Source: Guyanagaster necrorhizus (Eukaryota; Basidiomycota; Agaricomycetes; Agaricales; Physalacriaceae). Taken from it: 64,000 bases of DNA. This document shows, piece after piece, positions 49,276 to 60,087 of the stretch. Below the pieces are notes generated by a model. It was not told the DNA's origin. It made no database searches and saw only the letters and a program-made list of their open reading frames with translations. A program made the position numbers and the translations under genes. The first letter of the stretch is position 1. Each line of letters begins with the position of its first letter. The DNA lies in the NCBI RefSeq assembly GCF_019112545.1, contig NW_025064881.1, forward strand, positions 780,591-844,590. Reading direction: 5' to 3'.

Positions 49276-50180
49276 TTACTCCTCTCTTAAGACTATCATC
49301 CTAGTGGCTATATTAAGAAAAGTTTATAATTGTAAATAGCTTCATCAGCATTCATATGTCACTCATTGATCTATTAGTTAGATTCAGGGCTATAACCCTT
49401 CCAACTGACCAAATAATCAACTGTTGAACATATTCTGCCACTATGCATCTAAACTTTGCAAAATCTATGATTGAGAATTTGATCAATTTTATAATATTCA
49501 TTATCATCAATTAAGTCCAGTTCAGGAGGCAGTGGTTGCTCTTGATTCAGAAATGCAGACATGATATAGAGAGTGAGGAGAATTTCATTAAATACATTAT
49601 AGATCTTCCAACAAGTAGAAAGGCAGAGTTTGTAAATGAAAAGGCTTACTTTAGCAGTGATTAGAAATGGTCCAGTGTGTTTATCAGTGAGCTTCTTCTT
49701 AGGGCATAGCAGATAGAGGTTGGTTGTATTTAGCCAGACCTTATTATTTATAGAATATTAGCAAGCAAGAGAGTGATGTTTATTGTAATATTTTTTTATA
49801 GAGGTTGCTGCTGTTTTCAGAGCAGTGTGTGTTTCATTGTGGATCTTTGCCATAGTGTGAATGAAGTCAAATGAGACAGGTGTGGAGGTTTGATGATATT
49901 TAGTGTGTGAGATGTTGAGATGGCATCTAAAATTGACAAAGAAGAGAGTTTTCTCAGTGGCAAAATAAATACAATTATTATGTTGGAACATAGCAAGAGC
50001 AAGCCATTCAACCCAGTCATTCTATTTGTAGTTAATGAACATATAGAGATATTTCTCTATCTTCTGATTCACACATTCTGTCTGTCTATTAGTTTGAGAA
50101 TGATATGCAGTAGATGTATTGTTGCAGATATTTAGGAGTCAGTACAGGTCATTAAGGAACTTCAAGATGAATTGAGATTC
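49276..50180 (-). pseudogene. Element F pol, 3' part: integrase C-terminus and chromodomain
   Basis: Minus-strand pieces match the end of the A integrase (QFILKFLNDLY..., a CSNIIIVFILPLRKLSS-like stretch in one frame) and the chromodomain (about 49500-49330). Heavily decayed. The integrase core is cut by element G. Confidence 0.8.
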
Positions 50181-50679
50181 TGTTAAGAACATATCAATTG
50201 ACTGGACTTCTATGCATGCACAGAGACCAGTAGAGTGCATAGACATCAATGAAGCTATTGGCAATGTCACTCTTGAGTTGAGGCCCAAGGATTTGAATGG
50301 ACAGAATGGAGTTCTGTCAGAGAAGTGAAGAGAAATATCCTTTGGAGCAGAATTCAATGAATGAGGTAGAGAAAAGTTGAAGTGAGCATGAAGTATAGAT
50401 GGCTATCCAAGTTGATATTTGAACTGAGTAGTTATAATAATTATATACAGTTTTATATACTAATAGTAGCTAATTCTGAGTTGGAATCCATTGGATTCCA
50501 GTGTTAATATTTGCTACTGAGTTCAGAGTCTAGATATTACAATATGAAATATAGATGTGAAATGATAATAGTGAAAATAAAATTAATAGATAATAAGAAG
50601 TGGCAGAGTCTGATGGGTTTTGGTGATTGAATTCATGGTTGGTTGAGGTGACATAAAGGCTGGTAGCATGTGTGTAACA
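50181..50679 (-). repeat. Element G 3' LTR
   Basis: 499 bp, TGTTAAGAAC...TGTAACA. Contains ATATTTGAACT (50415-50425), complementary to the primer site, with a minus-strand TATATAAAA box about 35 nt upstream. Confidence 0.9.
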
Positions 50680-50814
50680 ATATTCCTCTGTTAGTGTTCT
50701 TGCCCTCAAGAGTGCAGATTCCAATAGCCAGTGAAGCCACATAAAAGATTGTTGGTGGCCATGAGAAGTTTTGCAACTTGATCTGCTACCACCATTGCCT
50801 AAACTTTTGCAACT

Positions 50815-51187
50815 ATGTTGTCTCAAGCTCTATATCATCACTCATACACTCCTGAGCCTTTAGTGAGAGAACCCACCCCCAATGGCTCTGAAGAGGCTAA
50901 GAAATTATTCTATCTGGAATGACAAACCACAGAGAAAGAATATACAGAGGCTGTAGAAGTCCACTTAGAGTGAAAAAAGGAGCAAGAGAGAGAAGAAGAT
51001 CTGAATAGACTGTGTGACCTGAGAGGCACAGAGAAAGAAGCAGCAAAAGAGGTTGAAGAGAAAGAGGGAGGAGATCCAGTGGGTGGCAGAGAGGCAAGTG
51101 AAGGAGGCAGAGGAGATATTGAGAGAAGCAGCTCAAAGAGAGGCTGAGGAGAGAGAGGCCTTAGAGGTAGAGCAACAGAGAATAGTT
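50815..51187 (+). pseudogene. Remnant of the oppositely oriented accessory gene in G
   Basis: Plus-strand frame from ATG 50815 (MLSQALYHHSYTPEPLV), followed by EEAKKLFYLE and a coiled-coil-like Glu/Arg-rich stretch, matching the first third of the accessory gene of H at 60088. Several stops and a frameshift. The copy ends where a deletion joins it to RNase H sequence at about 51188. Confidence 0.7.
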
Positions 51188-53400
51188 TGTCTAGTGAGTG
51201 CATCTGGTTTCCCTCCAAGTTTCTCAAGGCAGAACCAGATTACTAGGTTGAACTGGGATAGATATTCAGACCAGCAGATCTGTCAGCAGGTTAGAATCTT
51301 GGTGGTGGTGAAGTATTCAAGGTTTTTGTGGTCTGTTATGACATTGATGGAGTCTCCAGAGCCTTCAAGATAGTGCTGCCAATGTTTAAAAGCTTTAAAA
51401 ATGGCTAGAAGCTTCTTGTCATGGGTGTCATAGTTGAGTTCAGCATTGTGGAGGCTCTAGGAGCAGAAAGCAATGAGGTGAATTTTGCCATCTTCAAGAT
51501 AAATAAAGAGGATAGCTGCAATTGCATAATTGGAGGTATCAGTTTCCATCACTATCTTTTGATCAGAGACTCAGTGGGCAAGGATGAGAGCATGTGTAAA
51601 GGCCTGTTTCAACTCATTAAAGATAGCCAAGCATTTGTCATTAAATTTCCATGGAGTTCCCTTATGGGTGAGTCATATAAGAGAAATAATGATATCACTA
51701 TATTCATGTATAAAGTGATAACAGAAGTTAGCAAAGCCAAGAAAAGATTGGATATCTTTGACTTTTCATAGCACTGGCCAGTCAACAATGGCCTTGACTT
51801 TTTCTTCAGACATGCAAAGTCCTTCAGATGATAGGATATAGTCTAGGTATTCCATAAAATCCTAGTTGAATTCACATTTAGAGCCTTTGCAGTAGAGTCT
51901 ATTAGCTCTAAGCCTATATAGGATCTCATGAACATATTTCTGATGATCTTTTGGATTGTCAGAATATACAAGGATGTCATCAAAATAGACTACTACAGAT
52001 ATGTCAAGCATGTTAAAGAATATATCATTCACAAATTGTTGGAATACCATCAGAGCATTTGTGAGATCAAAAGATATAACATGCTATTCAAAGAAACTAC
52101 AATGGGTCCAGAAGGCTGTTTTCCATTTATTCTCTTTAGCTATGCAGATGAGATGATAGGCATGTCAAAGATTGAGCTTGGTGTAGATATGTGCAGAGCA
52201 GATGGAGTCAAAGAGATCAGAAATAAGAAGAAGAAGATAGTGATCTTTCTTGGAGATTTTGTTTAGGCCATGGTAGTTGATGCAAAGTCAGAGTTCACTG
52301 GTCTTCTTTTTGACAAATAGGACTGGAGCCCTGTGTGGAGAGCGGAATAGAGTAATAAACCCATTGTGCAGATTATCATCAATAAACTCTTATAGAATCT
52401 TGAGTTCAGATTCTGAGAGAGAATAAATAGATCTAAGCAGTGGAGATATTCCTTCCTCAAGATTGATTTTGAGGTTGTATAGTCTGTGTTCAGATAGCTT
52501 TTTGGAGAGGGTATTGCTGATGACATCTGCAAAATCATAGTACTCTACTGGCACTGATAAAAGATCTGCCAGTTCTGCAGATGTGGCTTTGGCTCCAATA
52601 TTAGACAAGGAAGGCTGCAGTGTGAACTGCTGAGCACCTTCTTCTGCACTGGCTTAGACAAATGCAGCAGCAGATATGATGGAGATTTTTGAGTGTGCTT
52701 TCATAGTAAAGAATTCTGAGAGAGGATAGGAATAGATGGGTTTATACAGGAACAGAGCCTGCCAGCTATCCAGAGCAGATTTAGAATGAGGTGAAGCCCT
52801 AAAAGTTGGACTAATAGAGTCTGATGGACACAAAAGTTCTGAAATTGAGCTGAAGGGCTTGAAGAAGGGTGGACTGTTGTCCTGTGGGCATGGAAGTCTC
52901 AGAGATGCAGTGGAGGCCATATAATTAGTTGGAGTGAGATTCTGGTTGCTTGAATAAAAAGTGATACTGTTCTCAGCCCAGTCAATCAGTGGATTATAGC
53001 AGGAGAGCCAGTTGTATCCTAGGACAAAATTGCAAGATGAATCCAGATGAGTGACATAGAAGTTGATGGGAAGGTGTCTTCAGAAGGGAAATAGATAAAA
53101 ATGGTTGTAGTTTGAGATATGCAGCTTCTGATGAAGCCATTGAATAATCAGAGTTGCACACTAGAGATGGTTTTAATAGAAATATTATTGGCAGCTATGT
53201 GCTTAGTGTCAACAAAGTAGTGGCTAGAACCAGAATCAATAAGAGTAAGAAAACACAGAATGGTAGAAGCTGAGGACCCATCAGACTCTATACTAGTTAG
53301 TAATTCTGCTGAAAGTAGAAGATAGAAGAATTGGTTGGAAACAGATGTTGCATTGAGGATGATGATCTCTAGTGTGTGAATAGAGTCAATGCAACCCTAA
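51188..53400 (-). pseudogene. Element G pol: protease, RT, RNase H; integrase deleted
   Basis: From right to left: protease with DSGSSHYFVD (about 53238-53205); a Ser/Pro-rich linker (52920-52654); RT from about 52608, with APVLFVKKK and an intact YFDD box near 51980; and RNase H (about 51560-51230: METDTSNYAIAA, YDTHDKKLLAIF, ITDHKNLEYF, GGKPDALTR). The frame then ends at the deletion junction. The integrase zinc domain, integrase core and chromodomain are absent. Several stops. Confidence 0.87.
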
Positions 53401-54823
53401 ACTTGCATAAAGGGAACAGAGTTGCTTTCTAGTTTTCTGACTCAGTTGGAGCTGGTTTCTCAGGAGCAGTGTCTACTTCAGCTGCATAACCCTTGATGGA
53501 GGCAGCTGCCTTCTGCTTATTGCAATCCTCAGTCTTGTGTTTAGCTCCACAGAACATGCAAAGGTTGTTCTGGTGCTGGCAGTCTTTTTCTTTCTGAGTA
53601 AGACAGCTATCTTTGCCTGGCTTGTCAGCATAGAGCTTAGGGGTGGTAGATTTCAGTGTGGAGCTGGAGTCTGAGAAAGAAGAGTTGAACCTCTTGGATT
53701 TGAGATTGGAGGATTGGTTGAAGGTCTTATTGTCCTGGTTTTCACAGGCAATTTTAGTCTTCTGGGTCTAGTAGTGAGCATCAAGTTCTTAGGCAAGGAA
53801 GCACATATCATGAAGGTTGTTTGGCTTCCTATGGTGGGCCATATCATCCTTGATGCAGGTGCAGAGGCCACAGTAAATGGCATGGCAGAGAGAGTTATCT
53901 CTGTACCTAATTTGTGAGGTGTACTGATTGAATTAAACTATATACTTCATGATCTGGTCTCTATTGCACATCTGAAGGTGTTCTAATGCATCTTCAGCAT
54001 CTCTGATAGTATTGAAGAGACCAAAGTTGCTATGAAGCTCATTTAAGAAAGCCATATAAGAGAATTGCCAGGCTGGCAGATTTCATGGATTGAGGTTAAG
54101 AATGTCTGGTTCAAACCAGTTAAGTGCAGTGCCAGCCAGGAAGGAAATGGTATAGTTGACCTTGCTAGCATCCATTGTGAATGCAGTAGATCTATCATTA
54201 AAGTTCAATTGAAGGGAGACTATGAAGATCTTTAGTTTGTAAGAATCAGAGCCATTAAAAGATTCCAGTTTCTTGACTTTGGTTCAAATGGTGGCTGGCT
54301 TAGGGTTATTGAGGAAAGTGGAGACTCCTCATAACAGGTTCATAAATTCTAGGAATATATCCTGCTGGTTTGAATTGTTGCTTCCCATGGGGCCATCAGA
54401 GCTGCCTAGGCCATTGGGATCATCTGAATCTCCTGGACCACCTGGACTATCTGGCTCTCCTGGAAAAGAGTTTGATGAGTTATCACCTGGTTTCTGTCAG
54501 ATGGAAGTATGAGTAGAGGTGTCTTCACCTCTGCCCTCTGAGTCTGAGCTGTCTGAATTCTCATGCATATTGCCCATAGATAAGAGGTCTGTCAGAAGAT
54601 CAGTTTAAACATTATACATCAGACTGGCCTATTGGGCACTATTAGTTGGCATGCTGGTGGTGTCAAAAGGATTAGGAGAATTGTCATAATTAGATTGGAA
54701 GGCAGTGAAGCTAAAGTGGGTGTAGGTTTCTCTACAGGAAGGTTGTCCTCCACTGGAGGCTGATCTAAAAAGACCTAGTTGTTTTCTCAAGATGGAGGCC
54801 AGGATGTTTTTCATGGAAAACAT
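53401..54823 (-). pseudogene. Element G gag (decayed)
   Basis: Starts at ATG 54823 (MFSMKNILASILRKQLG). There is no hydrophobic N-terminal helix like that of the A family. The C-terminal zinc knuckle is CMFCGAKHKTEDC (53560-53522), spaced C-x2-C-x3-H-x4-C, one residue shorter than the canonical C-x2-C-x4-H-x4-C. Basic KQK follows, then a Glu/Pro-rich end. Several stops. Confidence 0.75.
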
Positions 54824-54916
54824 GTTGCAATGGATAGGCTGGGTTTGTTCAGGATCAGCTTTTGTGAGTTGAGTAAATGTGGTGGATATGATAAAAATTT
54901 TTGACTCAAGAGTTTG

Positions 54917-54927
54917 AGTTCAAATAT
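54917..54927 (-). other. Element G primer-binding site (self-priming type)
   Basis: The plus strand reads AGTTCAAATAT, two bases from the 5' LTR. It is the exact complement of 50415-50425 in the 3' LTR. The 5' LTR copy (55164-55174, ATATTCAAACT) differs by two transitions, as expected if the ancestor was ATATTCGAACT. Confidence 0.65.
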
Positions 54928-54929
54928 AC

Positions 54930-55429
54930 TGTTAGAAATATACCAATCAACTGAACTTCTGTGCATGTATAGAGACCAATAGAGTGTGTGGGCATCAATA
55001 AAGCTATTGGTAATGTCACTCTTGAGTCAGAGCCTAAGGATTTAGATGGACAGAACAGAGTTCCATTAGAGAAGTGAAGAGGAATATCCTTCAGAGCAGA
55101 ATCTAACAGACAAGGTAGAGAGGAGTTGAAGTGAGCATAAAGTGTAAATAGCTATCCAAGTTAATATTCAAACTGAGTAGTTACAATAATTATACATAGT
55201 TTTATATACTAATGGTAGCTAATTCCAAGTTGGGATCCATTGGATTCTGATGTCAATATTTGCTACTGAGTTTAAAGTCTAAATATTACAATGTGAAATA
55301 CAGATATGAAATAATAATAGTGAAAATAAAATTAATAGGTAATGGAGAGTGGATGGAGTCTGGTGGATTTTGGTGATTAAATTCATAGTTGATTGAGATG
55401 ACATAGAGGCCAGTGGCATGTGCATAACA
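54930..55429 (-). repeat. Element G 5' LTR
   Basis: 500 bp, TGTTAGAAAT...CATAACA. Differences from the other G LTR are mainly transitions. Confidence 0.9.
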
Positions 55430-58370
55430 GGTCCTTGATCAGAGATGATGATCTGAGGCATGCTATACTTGGCATAGACTTTATTGTGGAGAACCTTCAC
55501 TCATCCCTCTGATGTCAGTTCTGTCAAGCAGGCTATAGAAATGATAGCCTTTGAGAAGTGATCAACTATAATGAGGATTGCATCATAGCCATTACATTCC
55601 AAAAGACCTATGACCATGTTGATAGAAATGTGTGTTTAGGGTTCAGTTAGTATTGCATTTGAATGGAGAGAGGTGGCACACATCTGAGTTAATGACTTTA
55701 TCTGCTGACATATTTCACATCTCTTCATATATCTTTCTACATCCTGTCTCATCTTTGGTCACCAGTATTTGTGTAAGACCAATTCTTTAATCTTGGTGAT
55801 CTCTGGATGTTCTGTGGTTGCATGGTCATGACTCATCACAATGATCTCTCTATAGAGTTGATAGTCTTAGGGAATGTAGATTCACCCATCATATCAGATC
55901 AGTCTATCATTTTTTATCATGCCTCACTCATGGTTAATTGAGGAGGCCACCCATTGATCTCATTTACTGGTATCTCTCATGGCACTTTTGATCCACTCAT
56001 GGATCTCTTTTTCTGTCAGTATTATCATTGCTCAAAAATGTTTAGACTTTAACAATACCACCCTGTCATTGTCCTCAGCCCTTTGATCATGGTCCATGCA
56101 TCAGCTAAGGAGGTCTGCTTTCTTGTTTGCAGCTCTGATCTTATAGTGAAGCATATAGTTGTATTCAGAAAGTTCTGTCATCCAATATGCCTGTCATTGG
56201 TTGAGTTTCTGGGGAAGTTGGAAATATTGAAGCTTCTGATGATTGGTCTAGATTTCAAAAATATGGACTATACTAATAAGATAATAACACCACTCAGAGA
56301 GAGCCAACATGATCACTAACAGTTCTTTGTCATAGATCTTATAGTTGCACTCTGTGATGGTCAGTGCTTTAGAAAGAAAGGCTACTTGTCACCACTTTCC
56401 ATTCTGTTCTTGAGAGAGTATGGCTCCAATTGCTTCTTCACTTGAGTCAGTCTCCACTCTGAATTTTTCTTCTTACATTAGAATAGCTAAGACTATATTC
56501 TCTGCAAGTCACTGTTTGAGGTTGCTGAAGGCTGCTTGTTGTGATGGCTCTCAGTTCCAGGGAGCATTGCTGGTTAGCTGTGTTATAGGTCACATGACTT
56601 TGCTATAGTCTCTGATAAACCAGCAATAGAAGTTTGTAAAGCCAAAAAATGACTGTAGCTCCTTTTTTCTTGTTGGCTCTGGCCATTCTGTTACTCCTAC
56701 TACTTTTACCAGGTCCATGCAGATGCTTCCTTCACTGATAATGACTCCTAGATATTCTGTTTTGAGGACTTTGAATTCACATTTCTCTGCCTTGAGGAAT
56801 AACTTGTGTTTCCTTATGAGAGCCAATACCTATCAGACCAGTCATTGATGTTCTTTTTTATTCTTGAACATGGTAAAGATGTCATCAAGGTAAATGATCA
56901 CCTTTTCAGTAGCAATGAGATCCTTGAATATGTCATTCATCATCCATTGGAATGTTGCCAGCAAACTGGTGAGTCCAAAGAATATTACTGTCAGCTCAAA
57001 CAACCTGTGATTAGTATGGAAGGCCATCTTCCACTCATCACCTTTCTTGATGCATACATTGTTGTATCTCCATTGGATATCAAGTTTGGTATAATACTGT
57101 GCTCCTTGCAGCTTGTCCATCAATTCCAAGATTAGCAGAAGGAGAAGGTTGTGGGAGACTTTGACAGTTGTATGTGTCCACTGGAAAGGTTTTCTTTCAG
57201 GAACTTGTCAAGCTTTTGTTGTTCTGGAAAGCTAAGTGGATAGAATTTGCAGTCTAAGTTGGCACTGGTATTAGAAATCAGTTTGATCATATGGTCTCAT
57301 GGTTTTAGCTCTGGCAGTTCATCAAAACTCTCTTTACTGAATAGATCCTGATAGTCTCAGGCTTATTCAGGCACCAGCTCTTTGAATGTCTTCTCTTCTT
57401 TCTCTGCATTAGCCTTTGTGGCCAGATCATTGGCATAATGCATGACTTGAATATATATCATCTGCTGCATATCCACCATGAGGATGGTTTTGCTGTCTTC
57501 CATCTCTTCATCCCATCTGTCCTTGGAGTCTTCATCTGGTAGTTCAAAAGGAATCTTATGGCACTAGAATCAGGCAAAGGTGATTCTGCTTATTTTTCAA
57601 TTGACAAGTGGATTGTGCTAAATGAGCCAATCATGACCAAGGAATATTTCCTTAGTTTTCAGATCAGTAATAGCTAGATTGATTCATTTTAAATAATTCC
57701 TGATTGTTAATTGGAGTTCTACAAACTCAGTTATTGAACCAGCTTGGTTTTTGGTTCCATCTACATTATATACTGGGATAAGAGCTGCTATTGCCTGGAT
57801 TGGCAATTCATATTTGTTGATAAAAGCCCAATTGATAGAGCTCTCAGTGTAATCACTATCAACCAAGGCTGTTATTGCATGTGTGAATCAGAAAGTAATA
57901 GTCTTGATTTGGGCCTTAGTGGTCAGATCCTGTCCTAGAGTCTTCTGTCATCAAATGAACTTCCAGGGCTCTCAGAGTTCATTGAGCTATTCTAAGGCTC
58001 AGCATCACTCTGCCATCTTCATTCCTTCTATCATCTCATCAATCACTTTCTCTGCTCAGGTCTTGTGTACTCAGTTTTTAAGTACTGTCTTTGCTTCTTC
58101 TTTTGTCTTTACATTCTTGATGGCATGCTAAGTCCATTTAGTGTTGAAGAGCTTGAGCCATCCAACAAGGGTCTCTCCTCCTTTTCAGCCTGTAGATGGT
58201 TGAGTTTTGGTTTTAGATGATTCTTGTGATGGTCTTGTGATTATAGAATAGAGTATATTTGAATGCTCAGATAATTTAGGCATAGATGTAACTACAGAAG
58301 TACTATCAGTCTATCTAGCAGCCATTCAGGATATACCACTAAGTTCTTTAGCCAATCCAGTGAAATCACT
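55430..58370 (-). pseudogene. Element F pol, 5' part: protease, RT, RNase H, integrase start
   Basis: Right to left: pol start in the CAGTAAGTGA context (about 58368, the decayed counterpart of CAGTGAGCGA); protease (about 57866-57800, with DSDYTESSI where the family has DSGCTGSSI); RT (57129-56590) with an intact YLDD box near 56890; RNase H (about 56470-56100); the integrase zinc domain (about 55820-55700); and the integrase core up to IIISDQGP, where G is inserted. Many stops. Confidence 0.9.
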
Positions 58371-58481
58371 TACTGGTCAGCCCTGTCTTTTACTTTCTTC
58401 ACCTTGGTATCCTTGCTGAGATCTTTGAGTCTATTAGCTTCCTTCTGTAACTCAGTGATCTGTGTTCATATATCCTTCCAG
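58371..58481 (-). pseudogene. Element F gag, last part
   Basis: The last codons of Gag (KITELQKEA-like, matching AQIAELQKEDEEL of A). The sequence is cut at 58482 by sequence I', so the zinc knuckle and the rest of Gag are not in the window. Confidence 0.65.
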
Positions 58482-59466
58482 TGATGTGCTTGGTAACAGC
58501 TAAGTGACTAAGAGAGGCGAATGAGGAATAAACTCTCAATCACCAACACCTAACCACTCAATACACAATCACCAAATACAGTTGAGGTCAGTTGTTTCAA
58601 GTACAATAGAAGCACCCTTGCAGTCTTAAATAAAATCAAAGAAACAGTCAATAAAGACAGTTATTCAACTCTATCTTACTTTCAAAGATGCAATACTCAT
58701 GAGAGTAGTTTATAGCAATGTTTAAGTATAATTGGGACTTAGAATCAATGCCAAATTGTGCTCCAAATCAACTTAGAATATTCCAAAACCCAATGAACTC
58801 TGAAACTCAAATACTAAGTCTATCAAGCACTTAGGCTTGACTAGCTGCACTCTTGGCTGGCTAGTGGTCCTCAAAACCGAAGAACTTGTATTCTGACACT
58901 AAAACCCTTATAGTTTGGAACCCAAATTAATCTGAAACCCAAAATGCAGTTATTATTCCAATCCAATCCTCTCTAAGTGATAAAGCAACTTAAATAAATC
59001 ACTAAGTTGAAGCAGAACTCAAAATCCATTGTTCCAGAGACTAGCTACAGTGGGCTAGAAGGCCTTAATACAGGGGTGGTTCTCTTGCTTGCTATTTTCC
59101 CCCCATTCCCTTCTTTTATACACCAACAACAGGTACAGAATCTATAAATAAAGCATTTAAAATAATATTTCTCCTGTTTAAAGCAGAATCACACCATTAT
59201 TTCAGAATGGTGGCACTCCTGGACTCCCCTAGGCTTGCCCAGACCCACCTGGCCACTGCACAGCTTTATTTTAAGCCTACAGTGCCTGTGGGTACCTAAC
59301 TCCTTTCTGTCTACTCAAAGTTTTAATCCTCTGAGTTATTCTTAGTAGCTCGATCGATCAGACCCAATCAGACCCAGTCAACCGGTCCTATCCACTCTAT
59401 TCCTCTCAATTCTAAGTCCCTTAGGTCACCTGATACCTAGGAAATTTGGACTTAGATATTTGAGTC
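58482..59466 (-). mobile_element. Sequence I': second copy of the LTR-like insertion, cut by H
   Basis: Begins TGATGTGCTTGGTAACAG inside the gag of F. The first 408 bp match the right part of sequence I (19405-19813, opposite strand) very closely, and many of the differences are C-to-T or G-to-A. The next 577 bp fall in the assembly gap of I. They contain no open frame of note but do include a TTTTATACACC box near 59115, in line with an LTR-like promoter region. Element H begins at 59467. Confidence 0.7.
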
Positions 59467-59964
59467 TGTTAGGAACATGCCAATCAAGTGGGCTTGAGTG
59501 CACACATAGAGTCTGATGGGGTGTGTGGGGATCGATGAAGCTATTGGCAATGTCACTCTTGAGTCAGAGCCCAAGGATCTGGATGGGTGGAATGGAGTTC
59601 TGTCAGGGAAGTGAACAGGAATATCCTTCAGAGCGGAATCTGATAGATGAGATAGGGAGTAGTTGAGATGAGTGCAAAGTGTAGATGGCTTATCCAAGTT
59701 GATATTTGAACTGAGTAGTTACGATGATGTACATGGCTTTATATACTAATAGTAGCTAATTCCGAGTCAGGTTCCATTGGGTTCCAGTGTCAGTATTTGC
59801 TACCGAGTTCAGGGTCTAGATATTATAATGTGAAATACAGATGTGAAATGATAATGGTGAAATGAAATTGGTAGATAATGGAAAGTGGCTGGAGTCTGGT
59901 GGATAGCATGATTGGATTCATGGTTGGTTGAGGTGACATGGAGGCCAGCAGCATGCATGTAACA
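59467..59964 (-). repeat. Element H 3' LTR
   Basis: 498 bp, TGTTAGGAAC...TGTAACA, clearly related to both G LTRs and holding the same ATATTTGAACT segment. Confidence 0.92.
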
Positions 59965-60087
59965 GTATCCCCCCCTTAGCATTCTTGCTCTCAAGAGTGC
60001 AGATCCCGATGGCTGGTGGAGCCATATGGAAAATTATTAGTGGCTGTAGGAGTTTTGCAGCTTGAACTGAAACCACTATCTTCGCCT

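Larger units (their letters stand above)
50181..55429 (-). mobile_element. Element G: second-lineage Ty3/gypsy element inserted in F, internally deleted
   Basis: LTRs are 499 and 500 bp, with no resemblance to the A-family LTRs. The flanks are GATTC (50176-50180) and GGTCC (55430-55434), two transitions apart and so probably a decayed 5-bp duplication. Order on the minus strand: LTR, Gag, protease, RT, RNase H, then a junction straight into a remnant of the oppositely oriented accessory gene, then LTR. Compared with H, about 2.8 kb is missing, including the whole integrase and chromodomain. Confidence 0.88.
48818..58481 (-). mobile_element. Element F: Ty3/gypsy chromovirus inserted in C, interrupted by G and I'
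   Basis: Pieces are 48818-50180 and 55430-58481. Joining them across G restores the integrase motif SDQGP...QFILKFL. F belongs to the A/B/D/E family. Its 5' LTR and most of its gag are not in the window, so the target duplication cannot be checked (the five bases before 48818 are GGCAC). Confidence 0.85.
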
